Source: Streptococcus ilei
Lineage (GTDB): Bacteria > Bacillota > Bacilli > Lactobacillales > Streptococcaceae
Assembly: GCF_000479335.1 (NCBI RefSeq)
Contig: NC_022584.1
Coordinates: 1,240,001-1,304,000, forward strand
Direction of reading: 5' to 3'
DNA: 64,000 bases
Each line of letters opens with the position of its first letter. The stretch's first letter is position 1. Below the pieces are notes generated by a model. That model was not told the DNA's origin, ran no database searches, and was given only the letters and a program-made list of their open reading frames with translations. Positions 44,095 through 52,959 of the stretch are shown here, piece after piece. Position numbers and translations under genes: made by a program.

Positions 44095-44736
44095 TTAGGC
44101 ATCTCCTTCTATCCTTTGACGAGTTGCTTCATAGTATGGAAGCAAGCAGGCCATTCCTTTTTTTAATTCCTCAAGAATGGCATCTCGGCTAGTCGCTTGT
44201 GATAGATTTACATCGACTTTAACCAAGACCTTTCGGACTTGGCTAGCTTCCACACCTTTGAGAAGTCTCAGACGATTGGCTTCTGTTCCTTGAAATCGTT
44301 GGCTGACACCTTCTATTTGGGCGAAATAATAGACTGGCGAAGAAACCGGAAGAGTTAAAACTCGGTTCTGCTTTTGTAGACTCTCCTCATCCTTCTTGCG
44401 TTCGATAAAACTCACTTCCAAGGATACACCAAAGTCCTTCGCATCCCCATAAAGTCGCAAGGCGAACATCGGATCCGCTATTTCTCCCTCTCCTTGGAGA
44501 TAGGCCCAAAAATGAGGGCGAAGAATTTGGGCTTGATTCATCCACTGACTGGTCCGCTCTTGTTTTAAGTGCGGAAAAATCTTCTGAAAATCACTGACCA
44601 GATGAGTGAACTCCTTGCGAGCTTCTTGGCCCATCTCTCGATAGACCAACATTCGCTCCGCATCCTCACCTGCTTTAGCAGGGGCTAGGTACTTGATCCC
44701 CTGACAATTCAAAAAGTCTTTAATCTTAACAAACAT
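44095..44736 (-). CDS. Conserved-looking protein of unknown function beside khpB
   Basis: 213 residues, soluble, without signal or membrane segment. I do not recognise the family. Visible pattern: charged helical N-terminal half (AERMLVYREMGQEARKEFTHLVSDFQKIF), a central beta-rich stretch (LRLYGDAKDFGVSLEVSFIERK, then VYYFAQIEGV) and a C-terminal helix-strand segment (VRKVLVKVDVNLSQATSRDAILEELKKGM). It follows the khpB terminator by about 20 bp and precedes the rpmH promoter, suggesting a separate short unit. No overlap with other genes. Confidence 0.65.
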   Translation of the reverse strand: MFVKIKDFLNCQGIKYLAPAKAGEDAERMLVYREMGQEARKEFTHLVSDFQKIFPHLKQERTSQWMNQAQILRPHFWAYLQGEGEIADPMFALRLYGDAKDFGVSLEVSFIERKKDEESLQKQNRVLTLPVSSPVYYFAQIEGVSQRFQGTEANRLRLLKGVEASQVRKVLVKVDVNLSQATSRDAILEELKKGMACLLPYYEATRQRIEGDA

Positions 44737-44759
44737 ACTGCTATTCCCTTCTCAAAAAT

Positions 44760-44797
44760 AAAAGGAGAGACCAAGCTTACACTCCTCTCTCCCTTTT
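44760..44797 (-). terminator. khpB operon terminator
   Basis: AAAAGGGAGAGA pairs with TCTCTCCTTTT on the minus strand across a GTGTAAGCTTGG loop, then T. It ends the rnpA-yidC-khpB unit. Confidence 0.6.
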
Positions 44798-44822
44798 GAA
44801 ATCTTCTTTTTTAGACGGTAGA

Positions 44823-45767
44823 TTAACCTTCAATATCGACGACAACGTAACGATTTGGTTCTTCCCCTTCTGAATAGCTCGTTACTCCATCCATTTTCGA
44901 TACGATACGGTGGATGATCTTGCGTTCGCTATTAGACATTGGATCTGTATGTTGTGCTTGACCTTCTTCTAGAGCACGACTTGCCAATTTTTGCGCATAG
45001 CTTTGAAGAACTTCTGCACGGTGTTCAACATAATCATTGACGTTAATAGCAATGTAGAAATTCTTAGAATACCGATTGTAAAGATAGTTCTGCGCCAACA
45101 ATTGAAGGGCTTTGAGAACTTTCCCGTGGTATCCAATCACACGGCCTGGCTCATTGGTATCAATCTGCATATTGATGGTTCGACGGTTGTAGCTACTTGA
45201 AATGCTAGCTTCTACATCCATTTCATCAATTACTGTTTGAACATAGGAAGTGACATCAGAAACAACCTTTTCGATGTCATAGCTTTCTTCTACTTCAATG
45301 CCCAAATCAGCAAAATCAGACGTTTGGCGTGACTCAGCTTCTTTAGGACTTGAATCGAGAATCTCCCCATGACCTTGTTCTTCAAGAATGGTTTCAGGAG
45401 CCTTCTCATGTTTAAGAATCTCAGCCTTCACCTCTTCCGAAACTTCTTGGCCTTCTTCTTCAACTTTTTTAATCGCAGCCACCACACGACCCAAATCAAC
45501 AGTCTCTTCACTGACACTCTTGACAGGTTCGTTTTGAACATTTATTTCCTCAGGAACTCCCTTAACAGCTTGTTGATTAGCTTTTGTAACCGTAGTTTCT
45601 GCAATCGGTTCGATGTCTACCACAGCTGGCTTCTTACCAAAGAGACCAAGGAACCCTTTCTTTTCACGAGAAACGACAGTAATATGTGCTTTCATGCGCG
45701 GGATATCTAATTCTTTCAAACCATTTTGAATGGCTTCTTCAACATTGACTCCTGTATATTGGACCAT
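44823..45767 (-). CDS. khpB: RNA-binding protein KhpB (Jag/EloR)
   Basis: 314 residues. Jag-N domain (1-50, VEEAIQNGLKELDI...GFLGLFGKKPA), long acidic linker (about 60-155), KH domain with GRVIGYHGKVLKALQ, and R3H domain (HRAEVLQSYAQKLASRA...SNSERKIIHRIV). KhpB binds RNA with KhpA and links the StkP kinase to elongasome control; the linker usually carries a phosphothreonine, and several Thr are there. Immediately downstream of yidC. Confidence 0.95.
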   Translation of the reverse strand: MVQYTGVNVEEAIQNGLKELDIPRMKAHITVVSREKKGFLGLFGKKPAVVDIEPIAETTVTKANQQAVKGVPEEINVQNEPVKSVSEETVDLGRVVAAIKKVEEEGQEVSEEVKAEILKHEKAPETILEEQGHGEILDSSPKEAESRQTSDFADLGIEVEESYDIEKVVSDVTSYVQTVIDEMDVEASISSSYNRRTINMQIDTNEPGRVIGYHGKVLKALQLLAQNYLYNRYSKNFYIAINVNDYVEHRAEVLQSYAQKLASRALEEGQAQHTDPMSNSERKIIHRIVSKMDGVTSYSEGEEPNRYVVVDIEG

Positions 45768-45782
45768 CTGTCAAACTCCTTC

Positions 45783-46598
45783 TTAGTTTTTCTTTTTCTG
45801 TGCTTTATTAAATGCACGTCGTTTTTGTTTTTCTATATCTTTGATTGCCTGTTGCTCTGCTTCACGCGCCGCAATGATCTTAAATGGATTGTTCAACAGG
45901 TAAGTTTGCCCAACTTGGTAGGCATTGGAAACTACCCAGTAGAGAGCAACCCCGCTAGCTGAGTACATGGCGAAGAAGAAAATCATGACTGGCATTGCAT
46001 ACATCATGGCTGTCATTCCACCATTTTTTTCTGGCATGGCTTTGTTGCTCAACCAGGTACTAAAGAAAGTAAAGACGGCTGCCAAAACTGGCAAAATAAA
46101 GGTTGGGTCTGTTGCGCTCATATCCAACCAAAGGAAATGACCGACTTTTAGGAATTCTACCCGACTCAAAGCTTGGAACAAGGCCATCAAGACTGGCATT
46201 TGAATAAACAATGGCAAGAAGGCCGAGGAAGTCTTAACTCCTTTTTCTTTATAGAGGGCCCGCATTTCTTCTGACATACGAGTGCGGCTTTCCAAATCCT
46301 TCCCAGGATACTTGGCCTGGATTTCTTTCACTAGTGGCTGAATCTCCTGCATTTTGCGCGAGGAGGTCATTTGGTATTGGAAAACTGGTAAAAGAATCGT
46401 CCGAATCAAGAGAGTGAAGAGGATAATCCCAACTCCGGTATTTCCTCCAATCGAAAGAAAACGGATGACTTCTGCAAAGAAGTAAACGAATTTTTCCCAA
46501 ACTCCTGATGATTGGGAAGTCACTTCAGACGTTCCACAGGCTGTTAATAAAAGGAGGGCCCCTCCTAATAAGCTAGCTACTTTTAATTTCTTTTTCAC
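45783..46598 (-). CDS. yidC: Membrane insertase YidC (lipoprotein form)
   Basis: 271 residues. Signal peptide with lipobox (LLLLTACG), then five membrane segments. The hydrophilic groove Arg and the family motif [15 protein letters not shown] and [15 protein letters not shown] are present. It inserts membrane proteins with or without SecYEG; streptococci generally have two paralogues and only this one lies in the window. The C-terminus is basic ([15 protein letters not shown]), typical of ribosome-binding tails. Between rnpA and khpB. Confidence 0.95.
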   Translation of the reverse strand: MKKKLKVASLLGGALLLLTACGTSEVTSQSSGVWEKFVYFFAEVIRFLSIGGNTGVGIILFTLLIRTILLPVFQYQMTSSRKMQEIQPLVKEIQAKYPGKDLESRTRMSEEMRALYKEKGVKTSSAFLPLFIQMPVLMALFQALSRVEFLKVGHFLWLDMSATDPTFILPVLAAVFTFFSTWLSNKAMPEKNGGMTAMMYAMPVMIFFFAMYSASGVALYWVVSNAYQVGQTYLLNNPFKIIAAREAEQQAIKDIEKQKRRAFNKAQKKKN

Positions 46599-46602
46599 GT
46601 AA

Positions 46603-46944
46603 TTACCTTTCCTGACGATAGACTTGCGCTAATTTTAATACATGGACTAGATTTTTTTCAACTTGGTCAAAATCCAGCTCTTCAACACCCTTTCGAGCAA
46701 TCACAACAAAATCATCTGCTACAAGATGATCCTGGTGCTTCATCAAAACATGACGAATCAAGCGCTTGATTCGGTTGCGTGTCACAGCATTTCCTAGTTT
46801 TTTACTAACAGATAAGCCGACACGGAAATGGGGCTGCTCTTGTGGCAAACGGTAGATCACAAATTTTCTATTCGCACAATTCATACCACTTTTAAAAATG
46901 GCATTGAAATCTTTTTCTCGCTTGACACGATAGCTTTTTCTCAA
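46603..46944 (-). CDS. rnpA: Ribonuclease P protein component
   Basis: 113 residues, with the RNR motif [16 protein letters not shown]. It is the protein cofactor of RNase P for 5' maturation of tRNAs. The start is TTG at 46944 after GGGAG. Four bases separate it from yidC. Its promoter has an extended -10. Confidence 0.96.
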   Translation of the reverse strand: MRKSYRVKREKDFNAIFKSGMNCANRKFVIYRLPQEQPHFRVGLSVSKKLGNAVTRNRIKRLIRHVLMKHQDHLVADDFVVIARKGVEELDFDQVEKNLVHVLKLAQVYRQER

Positions 46945-46973
46945 ACTCCCACTCCCTCTTTTAAATTTATTCT

Positions 46974-46982
46974 ATTATACCA
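46974..46982 (-). promoter_or_regulatory. rnpA-yidC-khpB promoter (extended -10)
   Basis: TGGTATAAT on the minus strand 30 bp before the rnpA start; TATAAT is 46974-46979. Confidence 0.7.
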
Positions 46983-46989
46983 TAATTTC

Positions 46990-47025
46990 AAAAAAAACCA
47001 ACGACCTTCTGGCCCTTGGTTTGAA
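46990..47025 (-). terminator. Terminator of the second CPBP gene
   Basis: On the minus strand AACCAA pairs with TTGGTT, with GGCC and GG inside, followed by eight T. It lies directly upstream of the rnpA promoter. Confidence 0.75.
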
Positions 47026-47050
47026 GCTTCCTCCAGTACTGTTAAAACGA

Positions 47051-47746
47051 CTAGGAGAAGAGATGCTGGATAGTTGACAAGATGATGGGTAGGCTATAAA
47101 TGAAGTTCAGTCCGATATGAGCAAGGATAGGATAATACAAGGAGCCTGTCTTTTCATTCAGTAATCCAAACAGAAGAGAAGGGATCGTATAGATCAAAAA
47201 ACTCAAGACAGTAAAGGGATGCTGGAGGAATTGAAATCCGCTATAGATGAGGGCAGGCGCCCATACACTCGCATAGAAGGGCCATTTTTTAAAATAGGCT
47301 TGGACAAGCGCTCCACGGAAGACCAATTCTACTGTCATCGGTCGAATGATGACCACTAGGACAAAGAGGATGAGAGATCCTAAGGCTTCCAAGGTCACCG
47401 GAAAGGAGTGATAAATAGCTAGACGTCCTTTGGTAAAACCACTGAGAAAGTAGTCCAGCCAATAGATGGCACAACTAGTGAATATAGTGGCGTAGATAGC
47501 GGGGAGGAATTGTTTCTTCTTTGCCCACTGAAAAACGCTACGTGGACTATACTTCTTCACGAATGAAAAAACAAGCATCAGATAACCTGCTTCTAAAAAG
47601 AGAAGGGTCCAAAAATAGCTAAGGGCTTGGCCGACTTGGTTGCTGACTAGCTGGGCTAACTCGCGAAATTGCGGCCGCACCAAGATGTAAAAGACCAGCA
47701 ATAAAAGTGGATAAAAGAGCTTGGCCTTTGTCTTTAAAAATTTCAT
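47051..47746 (-). CDS. CPBP-like membrane protein with substituted catalytic motif
   Basis: 231 residues, about seven membrane segments. The family motif 1 reads TVELVFRGAL, so the first Glu of EExxxR is Val; motif 2 appears as SGFQFLQH and motif 3 as LAHIGLNF. In the Rce1-type enzymes the first Glu is the catalytic one, so this copy may be inactive or act only as a membrane-bound partner. An intact CPBP protease is at 39368-40288. ATG after AAAGGAA. Confidence 0.75.
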   Translation of the reverse strand: MKFLKTKAKLFYPLLLLVFYILVRPQFRELAQLVSNQVGQALSYFWTLLFLEAGYLMLVFSFVKKYSPRSVFQWAKKKQFLPAIYATIFTSCAIYWLDYFLSGFTKGRLAIYHSFPVTLEALGSLILFVLVVIIRPMTVELVFRGALVQAYFKKWPFYASVWAPALIYSGFQFLQHPFTVLSFLIYTIPSLLFGLLNEKTGSLYYPILAHIGLNFIYSLPIILSTIQHLFS

Positions 47747-47823
47747 ACATTCCTTTCAAGGGATTAAAAATGATTTATTGCATCTTACCATAATCATTCC
47801 TAGGATTCAATTAGAAAGTAGAT

Positions 47824-47858
47824 AAAAAAGAGGTCGAGACAGCCGTCTCTAACCTCTA
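47824..47858 (-). terminator. TDT transporter terminator
   Basis: AGAGGT and GAGAC pair with GTCTC and ACCTCT on the minus strand around GGCT, followed by six T. Confidence 0.85.
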
Positions 47859-47905
47859 GTTTCTATTGGAATACCAGCTTATTGTAGCGATTATCAAGCT
47901 TTCTT

Positions 47906-48799
47906 CTACCCTTTTCTGTAAGTCATAAAGCCCACTAGCACAGACACAAGAATGGCTAGGCAAAGAATGGTTTCTAGCCAGACAAGGGGCCTTAAAAGAG
48001 GACTTTGCAATAAGTCTTGGGCCATTTTCAGGGAAGTAGCTGTGATGACCGTGGGAAAGGTTAAGGCTGAAAAGGCTGGTTGAAACCCTTCTTTTATCAT
48101 TCTGGGCAGACGCGTTAAAACGAAGAAATAAAAACCTTGAGAGAGACCGATCATGATATATAAGAGCCAAACCGGCAGACTAGCTCCACCAAGACGAACG
48201 AGGGCCGCTAACAGAAGAGAAAAGGGCGCACAATAAATGCCTTCTTGCCCCAATAAGTGGCTCGGTAAAGGGGTAGTTTTCAATCCCTGATAGATTAGCG
48301 GGTAAAGAATCAAGGTTAAGACAAAGCCAAACCCGAGAGTCAGATAGGCCAACTCAACCACCCCTACCACTGGATAGGTCAAGGCTGCCACAGCAATCCC
48401 TACATAAAGGACGGTCCAACTAGGGGTGGCATTGGCTCTTGGTTTTGCAAAAATATGGGTCTTGGTAAAGTAGAAAATTAAGCTACAATCTAAAAGGAAA
48501 GCAGACCACCAAACTGTCTGGGCAAGTCCTCCAAATGTAGGAAACAGTCGTAGGAGATAGGTCGATAGAATCATCCCAGCCATGGGAAAGGTCGCCATTC
48601 CAGATAGAAGGGCTGGTTCTTGAAGTTCGATCTTTGTTTCTTGCCAGTAGATCAGATGGTGAAACAAAAAGAAGACCCATAGAAACAAACCCGTCAAACT
48701 GAAAAAATGGGCCAGAACTGGGAAGGTATCAGACAGAAGGTTTCCCGCTCCTGCTAAACCTAATAGACAACCTGAAAATGCTAAAGGAATCTTTTTCAT
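47906..48799 (-). CDS. TDT-family (TehA-like) C4-dicarboxylate/tellurite transporter
   Basis: 297 residues, about ten membrane segments. The pattern of the family opens the protein (PLAFSGCLLGLAGAGNLL) and is repeated in the second half. The family contains plant SLAC1, yeast malate permease Mae1 and bacterial tellurite-resistance proteins; substrate here is unknown. The ATG at 48799 is taken because GGAG is seven bases upstream; an in-frame TTG overlaps it. Monocistronic. Confidence 0.85.
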   Translation of the reverse strand: MKKIPLAFSGCLLGLAGAGNLLSDTFPVLAHFFSLTGLFLWVFFLFHHLIYWQETKIELQEPALLSGMATFPMAGMILSTYLLRLFPTFGGLAQTVWWSAFLLDCSLIFYFTKTHIFAKPRANATPSWTVLYVGIAVAALTYPVVGVVELAYLTLGFGFVLTLILYPLIYQGLKTTPLPSHLLGQEGIYCAPFSLLLAALVRLGGASLPVWLLYIMIGLSQGFYFFVLTRLPRMIKEGFQPAFSALTFPTVITATSLKMAQDLLQSPLLRPLVWLETILCLAILVSVLVGFMTYRKG

Positions 48800-48943
48800 C
48801 TTGATCTCCAATTATTTTATCACTTTCAGTATAACATAAAATACCAGAAGGCATCATCAAAAAAAGAAGTAGATATAAAATCTCCTTCTCATTTTCTTAT
48901 TTTTAAGCTTAGCTCCATCATTTCATGCACAAGCTTGGTTCTT

Positions 48944-49492
48944 TTACGCGTAGGGCTGCAATTCTGGATTGATAGGTGTATTGGCCAAGTTATTGGCATA
49001 GTTACAGAGACTAGCCAGACTCACACCTAGGACCACATCCAAAGCATTTTGGTGACTATAACCTGCTTCTAAAAATTCAGCTAAGGCCTCATCTCCAACG
49101 CGTCCCTTGGTATTGATCACTGCTAGGGTGAATTTAGCCAAGGTATCCAATTTCGGATCTGTTTCAATCGGAGTACGATTGCGCAGAGCTTGAAGAAGGT
49201 CGTCATTCATTTGGATCTGTTTGATCGAAAAAGCTGTATGCCCTGCCACACAGAAGGCACAATCGTTGGTCACCGCAGCAGTGATTTGGACAACTTCACG
49301 TTCAACTGGTGTCAAACTGTTGCGACGGTTAATCGCACCGACTGTGCGATAGGCTTCTAGAACTGTCGGTGCGTTTGCTAAAAGACCGATAAGATTTGGA
49401 ATATAGCCGTTATTATCTTTTTGAACAGTTTCAAGAACCTCTTTTACCTCTTCTGGCGCTGTCTCAACTGTATGAATCTGGAATGTTGTCAT
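48944..49492 (-). CDS. AhpD-like carboxymuconolactone decarboxylase family protein
   Basis: 182 residues. The redox-active motif is CAFCVAGHTAFS, with the two Cys three apart and the His two residues after Gly. All-helical fold of the AhpD/CMD family, used for peroxide detoxification or thiol chemistry. No ahpC or dihydrolipoyl partner is seen nearby. ATG after GAGG. Confidence 0.88.
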   Translation of the reverse strand: MTTFQIHTVETAPEEVKEVLETVQKDNNGYIPNLIGLLANAPTVLEAYRTVGAINRRNSLTPVEREVVQITAAVTNDCAFCVAGHTAFSIKQIQMNDDLLQALRNRTPIETDPKLDTLAKFTLAVINTKGRVGDEALAEFLEAGYSHQNALDVVLGVSLASLCNYANNLANTPINPELQPYA

Positions 49493-49688
49493 AAATCCAC
49501 CTCTTTTTCTCTTGGTGACACTTAGTCTATCATAGAATAGAAAGCTTGAAAAATATATATTTCATATACCTTCCATAAAAAATAGTTATCACTAAGAAGT
49601 AAAGATTCAGACCTATCGACCTCACTTCTGCTCCCGTTCCAAGCAACTACTTCAAGAGAAAGGGCCTTCTTCTCATTTCCCTCCCCTT

Positions 49689-49913
49689 CTATGCCCGAGC
49701 AAGTAGCAGATAGATTAACAAGACTAAGAAAAAGAGGACACTAACGATCAAGGTCGCTAGCTTCATCCCTCGACGGGCTAGCCAATAGTTTGGCTTCCCT
49801 AAGTTACTGGTCGCATCTGTTGACAGTGATTGTTGTTGACGAGGTTGAAACAGCACCAACAAGATTAGACTGATCGATAGAAGGAACATCAGCACAACAA
49901 ATAGCATTTCCAT
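49689..49913 (-). CDS. asp5: Accessory Sec system protein Asp5 (SecG-like)
   Basis: 74 residues, two hydrophobic segments (LFVVLMFLLSISLILLVLF and LATLIVSVLFFLVLLIYLL) with SecG-like spacing and charges between. The ATG at 49913 is taken because GGAGG lies six bases upstream and asp4 ends just before; earlier codons are open but lack a site. Asp5 is needed with Asp4 to export the serine-rich glycoprotein through SecY2. Last gene of the operon in this direction. Confidence 0.83.
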   Translation of the reverse strand: MEMLFVVLMFLLSISLILLVLFQPRQQQSLSTDATSNLGKPNYWLARRGMKLATLIVSVLFFLVLLIYLLLARA

Positions 49914-49914
49914 C

Positions 49915-50103
49915 TTATCCTCCAAAAACTCGGAAAAGGGTGAGCAGTACCCCCAACAAGATAACGAGACCGATAACAACATTTAAAGTCAGGTTGACTT
50001 TTTCCGAGCGCGTTGCTTTTTCTTTTTCTGCGGATCGTCGCTTCAGAGCATTCATTCGTCCTTCTACTTCTTTATAGAACAAGTCCTTCTTCTGATCAGG
50101 CAT
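49915..50103 (-). CDS. asp4: Accessory Sec system protein Asp4 (SecE-like)
   Basis: 62 residues from the ATG at 50103, which overlaps the gtfB stop (ATGCCTGA); a GTG three codons earlier is the other candidate. A basic, coiled amphipathic N-terminal part (KEVEGRMNALKRRSAEKEKATRSEK) precedes one membrane segment (LNVVIGLVILLGVLLTLFRVF), the layout of SecE. Between gtfB and asp5. Confidence 0.82.
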   Translation of the reverse strand: MPDQKKDLFYKEVEGRMNALKRRSAEKEKATRSEKVNLTLNVVIGLVILLGVLLTLFRVFGG

Positions 50104-51451
50104 TTCTATCACCTATCCCTTCTTGGAATCTCGAACGGAATACTTCCTGTTCGATCGCATTAGACTGTGCAATTTGATTTGAAACTGCGTGTCGATAGTT
50201 CTCTATTGATTGATAAATTTCTTTAATACGTGCTACGAGTTTGTCTTTTTCTCCTTGCCTAATGACATTTTCTTTAGCAAGATAAGGCGGGTCATGTAAA
50301 GTCTGTTCAAAGCCAAGGATTAGCTGTCGGTGCTCAAAGGCCTTGCGAACAATCCCTTGTACCTCCCCAAAATGATTGATGTCTAGATAGATACTAGATT
50401 GGTGAAGGAGCTCCTTGATCCGCTCCTGGCTAATATTCTGATACAGGACCAAATTGGGGTAGCGGACTAGAGACATGAGCTCTGGAGACATTTCTGTCAC
50501 TGCAGCAACTCGGAAGGTCACATCCGGTAATTGCTCTAGCAAATAAGGTAAGGCTTCAATCCGATCTGAATTTGTTAATACAAAAGCATCCTTACGAACA
50601 TCATCTTTGATTACAAAATCATAGATATAGCCAAGAGGGGCAAAAAAGCCCTGTTGCTCTGGTGATACCAACTGTAGAGCACGGAGATAGGTCTCCCTTT
50701 GAGGGATGAAGATCTTCTTCGTCCGTATATCTGGACTGTTTAGGATGAGTTGCATATTGCCTGGCAGATTATCCCGTAATGGCTCTTGCCAAACCAAAAC
50801 ATCCCGGCCTACCAGTCCCATTTTGCCGAGTTGCAAACTCAAAGCAAAAGACTGAGCCAGCGTATTGAAAATCACCTGATCTAAAGCAAATCCTCGGTAT
50901 TGGACATAAAAGACGTAGAAATCTAGTCGATTTTTAAAGATACGCATAGGCTCATGATCCAGGGTCAAGAGCAGATCACCTGTTTGATGATTTTCTGTCA
51001 GGCGTTCAACTTCTTCTTCGAAGTAGGTGGTTAACAAAGGATTGCCCTGACCATCACAACTGGTTACCGCTATTTTGCGACCATACTGATCATAGCGATC
51101 CACTGTCCTTACTTGTCCCTCTTGATTGAACCACTCTACCCGCTCAACAATTCGCTTATGAGTCGCTCCTTGGTAATAGATACGCGCTTTTTCTTGGCCG
51201 TAATAGGAAATCCGGCCGCCAGACGCATCTCCAGTAATTTCCCAAAAATCAGGAACTAAAATTTCGTTAAAAAAGCGCCCCCGTTTTTCACCTGTCGGTC
51301 GACCTAAAAAGTAAAGAAAAGGCGACTCCACTCCATCGGGTAAAAAACCATTTGCTTCCAAGACGATGGTTGGATGCCTATAACCTGCTCTTTGTAAAGA
51401 ATAGAGCAGATCTTGGCTTTCGCGCGAAAACCGATCAAACACATTAAGCAT
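50096..51451 (-). CDS. gtfB: GtfB, substrate-binding partner of the SRR protein O-GlcNAc transferase
   Basis: 451 residues, GT-B fold without the catalytic Glu pair, ending in a degenerate motif (GEVQGIVRKAFEHRQLILGFE). GtfB binds the unfolded adhesin and the acceptor Ser/Thr for GtfA. Its eight-base overlap with gtfA and closeness to asp4 fit one transcript. The start MLNVFDRFSRESQDLL is consistent. It is called Gtf2 in S. parasanguinis. Confidence 0.92.
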   Translation of the reverse strand: MLNVFDRFSRESQDLLYSLQRAGYRHPTIVLEANGFLPDGVESPFLYFLGRPTGEKRGRFFNEILVPDFWEITGDASGGRISYYGQEKARIYYQGATHKRIVERVEWFNQEGQVRTVDRYDQYGRKIAVTSCDGQGNPLLTTYFEEEVERLTENHQTGDLLLTLDHEPMRIFKNRLDFYVFYVQYRGFALDQVIFNTLAQSFALSLQLGKMGLVGRDVLVWQEPLRDNLPGNMQLILNSPDIRTKKIFIPQRETYLRALQLVSPEQQGFFAPLGYIYDFVIKDDVRKDAFVLTNSDRIEALPYLLEQLPDVTFRVAAVTEMSPELMSLVRYPNLVLYQNISQERIKELLHQSSIYLDINHFGEVQGIVRKAFEHRQLILGFEQTLHDPPYLAKENVIRQGEKDKLVARIKEIYQSIENYRHAVSNQIAQSNAIEQEVFRSRFQEGIGDRNA

Positions 51452-52949
51452 GGGTCACCTCCTCAATCAATTGAGACCAAGCTTTTTCAACCTTACTGGT
51501 TAGAAAATCTTCTGCACGCGCATAAGATGCTTGACGCATGGATGCCACCTTTTGACTCTGGTATAGCAAGTGGATCTTTTCAGCGAAGGACCTCGCTATC
51601 CTGTCCACAATCTGGTCTGGTTCAGTCGGAAGCAAGTAGCCATTCTCCCCATCTCTAACAAAGTTCTGATTGCCGTAGGGTACATCAAAGCCAATGATTG
51701 GAAGACCAGAACCAATTGCCTCCATCAAGGTGAGGCCAAAGCCTTCGCTGGTTGAAGCCGATAGATAGACTTCATAATCTTTGTAAATAGCGGTCAAATC
51801 CATATGCCCTTTGAGCTGGATATAGTCCATCGCTCCTAACTCTTCAATTAGCGACCGCAGTTTCTCTTCCTCTCCGCCTTTTCCATAAATATCAAAAGAG
51901 AGAGCAGGTAGCTCTTTTTTTGCTTCGACAACTGCTCGAATTAACCAGTCGATGTGTTTTTCTGTCGCCAGACGCGAAGCAGTTATCAAAGAAAAAGGTT
52001 TACGAGAGTCCTTTTGCGGTAGACTTTCAAGACTTCCTACCGGAATGGTATAAATAGCAGGAGAATGCTGGGTATATTTTTCAAATTGCGCTGCCAAAAC
52101 TTCCTTTTGGCGATCTGTCGCGACAATAAAGAAGTCCACCTTATCCGCATTAGTAAATTGGTAATCGTAATAATTGTTCCACAAAATATATTGATTATCA
52201 GTACTGTTGACACTATAGTGCTCCGCATGGACCACGACTCCTAGACGAGCTTTTTGGGCCTCTTCAAAAATGGGTTGGCCGATGTCCGTCTCCCGATCCA
52301 AAATCACCAGATCTTGTTTGGTCAAGTTGAGGGTTTGCATGAAGTAGCGAATCAATTCCTGCCGGCCCAGGAGATAACGATCCGGGAAACGGTAAATCTC
52401 CTGACCATCTGCCACCTGCATCCGATAGGCCACACTTCCGTCCTCATTGTAGAAACGCCGTTCAATCAAATGGGCTTGATTATTTTTGGGGATAAAGTAC
52501 TCTGTACAGTAGCGAGTATAGGAAAAATAATCTTTTCTGACTAGGATCCCTCCAGAAACATACTCACAGCGCTCTACATAGGGACTCTTTTCGTCCCGAA
52601 GATAGCAGGTCAAAAAACTGTCTTGGTCTTCGTAGAAATAGCGTTTCACCTTCCCTGTGGTCTCTTCTCGCGTTGGGCTCCCAGCGAACCCAGCCAGGAC
52701 TTGCTCCACCGTGTAAGTCGTAGGCGCAATTTTTATATCTGTAAAATGGGTGTAGAGCCATATGATTTCATGGTCTTTAAAGCCAATATTCTCTGTTAAG
52801 TGTTGAATATTGTCTGCTAATATCATATCCATAAAAATAAATTTTGCGGGTTCTTGGATCTGTCGTAGCAACTTGGCCCGATAGGCTTGTGCATACTCGA
52901 CGCCACTACTGGCCCATCCAATCCCAAGATTGATATTGTATACTGTCAT
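51444..52949 (-). CDS. gtfA: GtfA, peptide O-GlcNAc transferase
   Basis: 501 residues from the ATG at 52949, after GAGGA; ten earlier codons would overlap secA2. GT4-type GT-B enzyme with an N-terminal extension (YNINLGIGWASSGVEYAQAYRAK), the UDP site LITASRLATEKHIDWL and the EX7E motif EGFGLTLMEAIGSGLPIIG. It adds the first GlcNAc to Ser/Thr in the repeats, with GtfB. The gene follows secA2. Confidence 0.94.
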   Translation of the reverse strand: MTVYNINLGIGWASSGVEYAQAYRAKLLRQIQEPAKFIFMDMILADNIQHLTENIGFKDHEIIWLYTHFTDIKIAPTTYTVEQVLAGFAGSPTREETTGKVKRYFYEDQDSFLTCYLRDEKSPYVERCEYVSGGILVRKDYFSYTRYCTEYFIPKNNQAHLIERRFYNEDGSVAYRMQVADGQEIYRFPDRYLLGRQELIRYFMQTLNLTKQDLVILDRETDIGQPIFEEAQKARLGVVVHAEHYSVNSTDNQYILWNNYYDYQFTNADKVDFFIVATDRQKEVLAAQFEKYTQHSPAIYTIPVGSLESLPQKDSRKPFSLITASRLATEKHIDWLIRAVVEAKKELPALSFDIYGKGGEEEKLRSLIEELGAMDYIQLKGHMDLTAIYKDYEVYLSASTSEGFGLTLMEAIGSGLPIIGFDVPYGNQNFVRDGENGYLLPTEPDQIVDRIARSFAEKIHLLYQSQKVASMRQASYARAEDFLTSKVEKAWSQLIEEVTHA

Positions 52950-52959
52950 AAATCCTCTT

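Noticed and set aside
49493..49688. A gene in the 196-bp gap between the AhpD-like gene and asp5
   Set aside because: No frame with a ribosome site; only AT-rich non-coding sequence.
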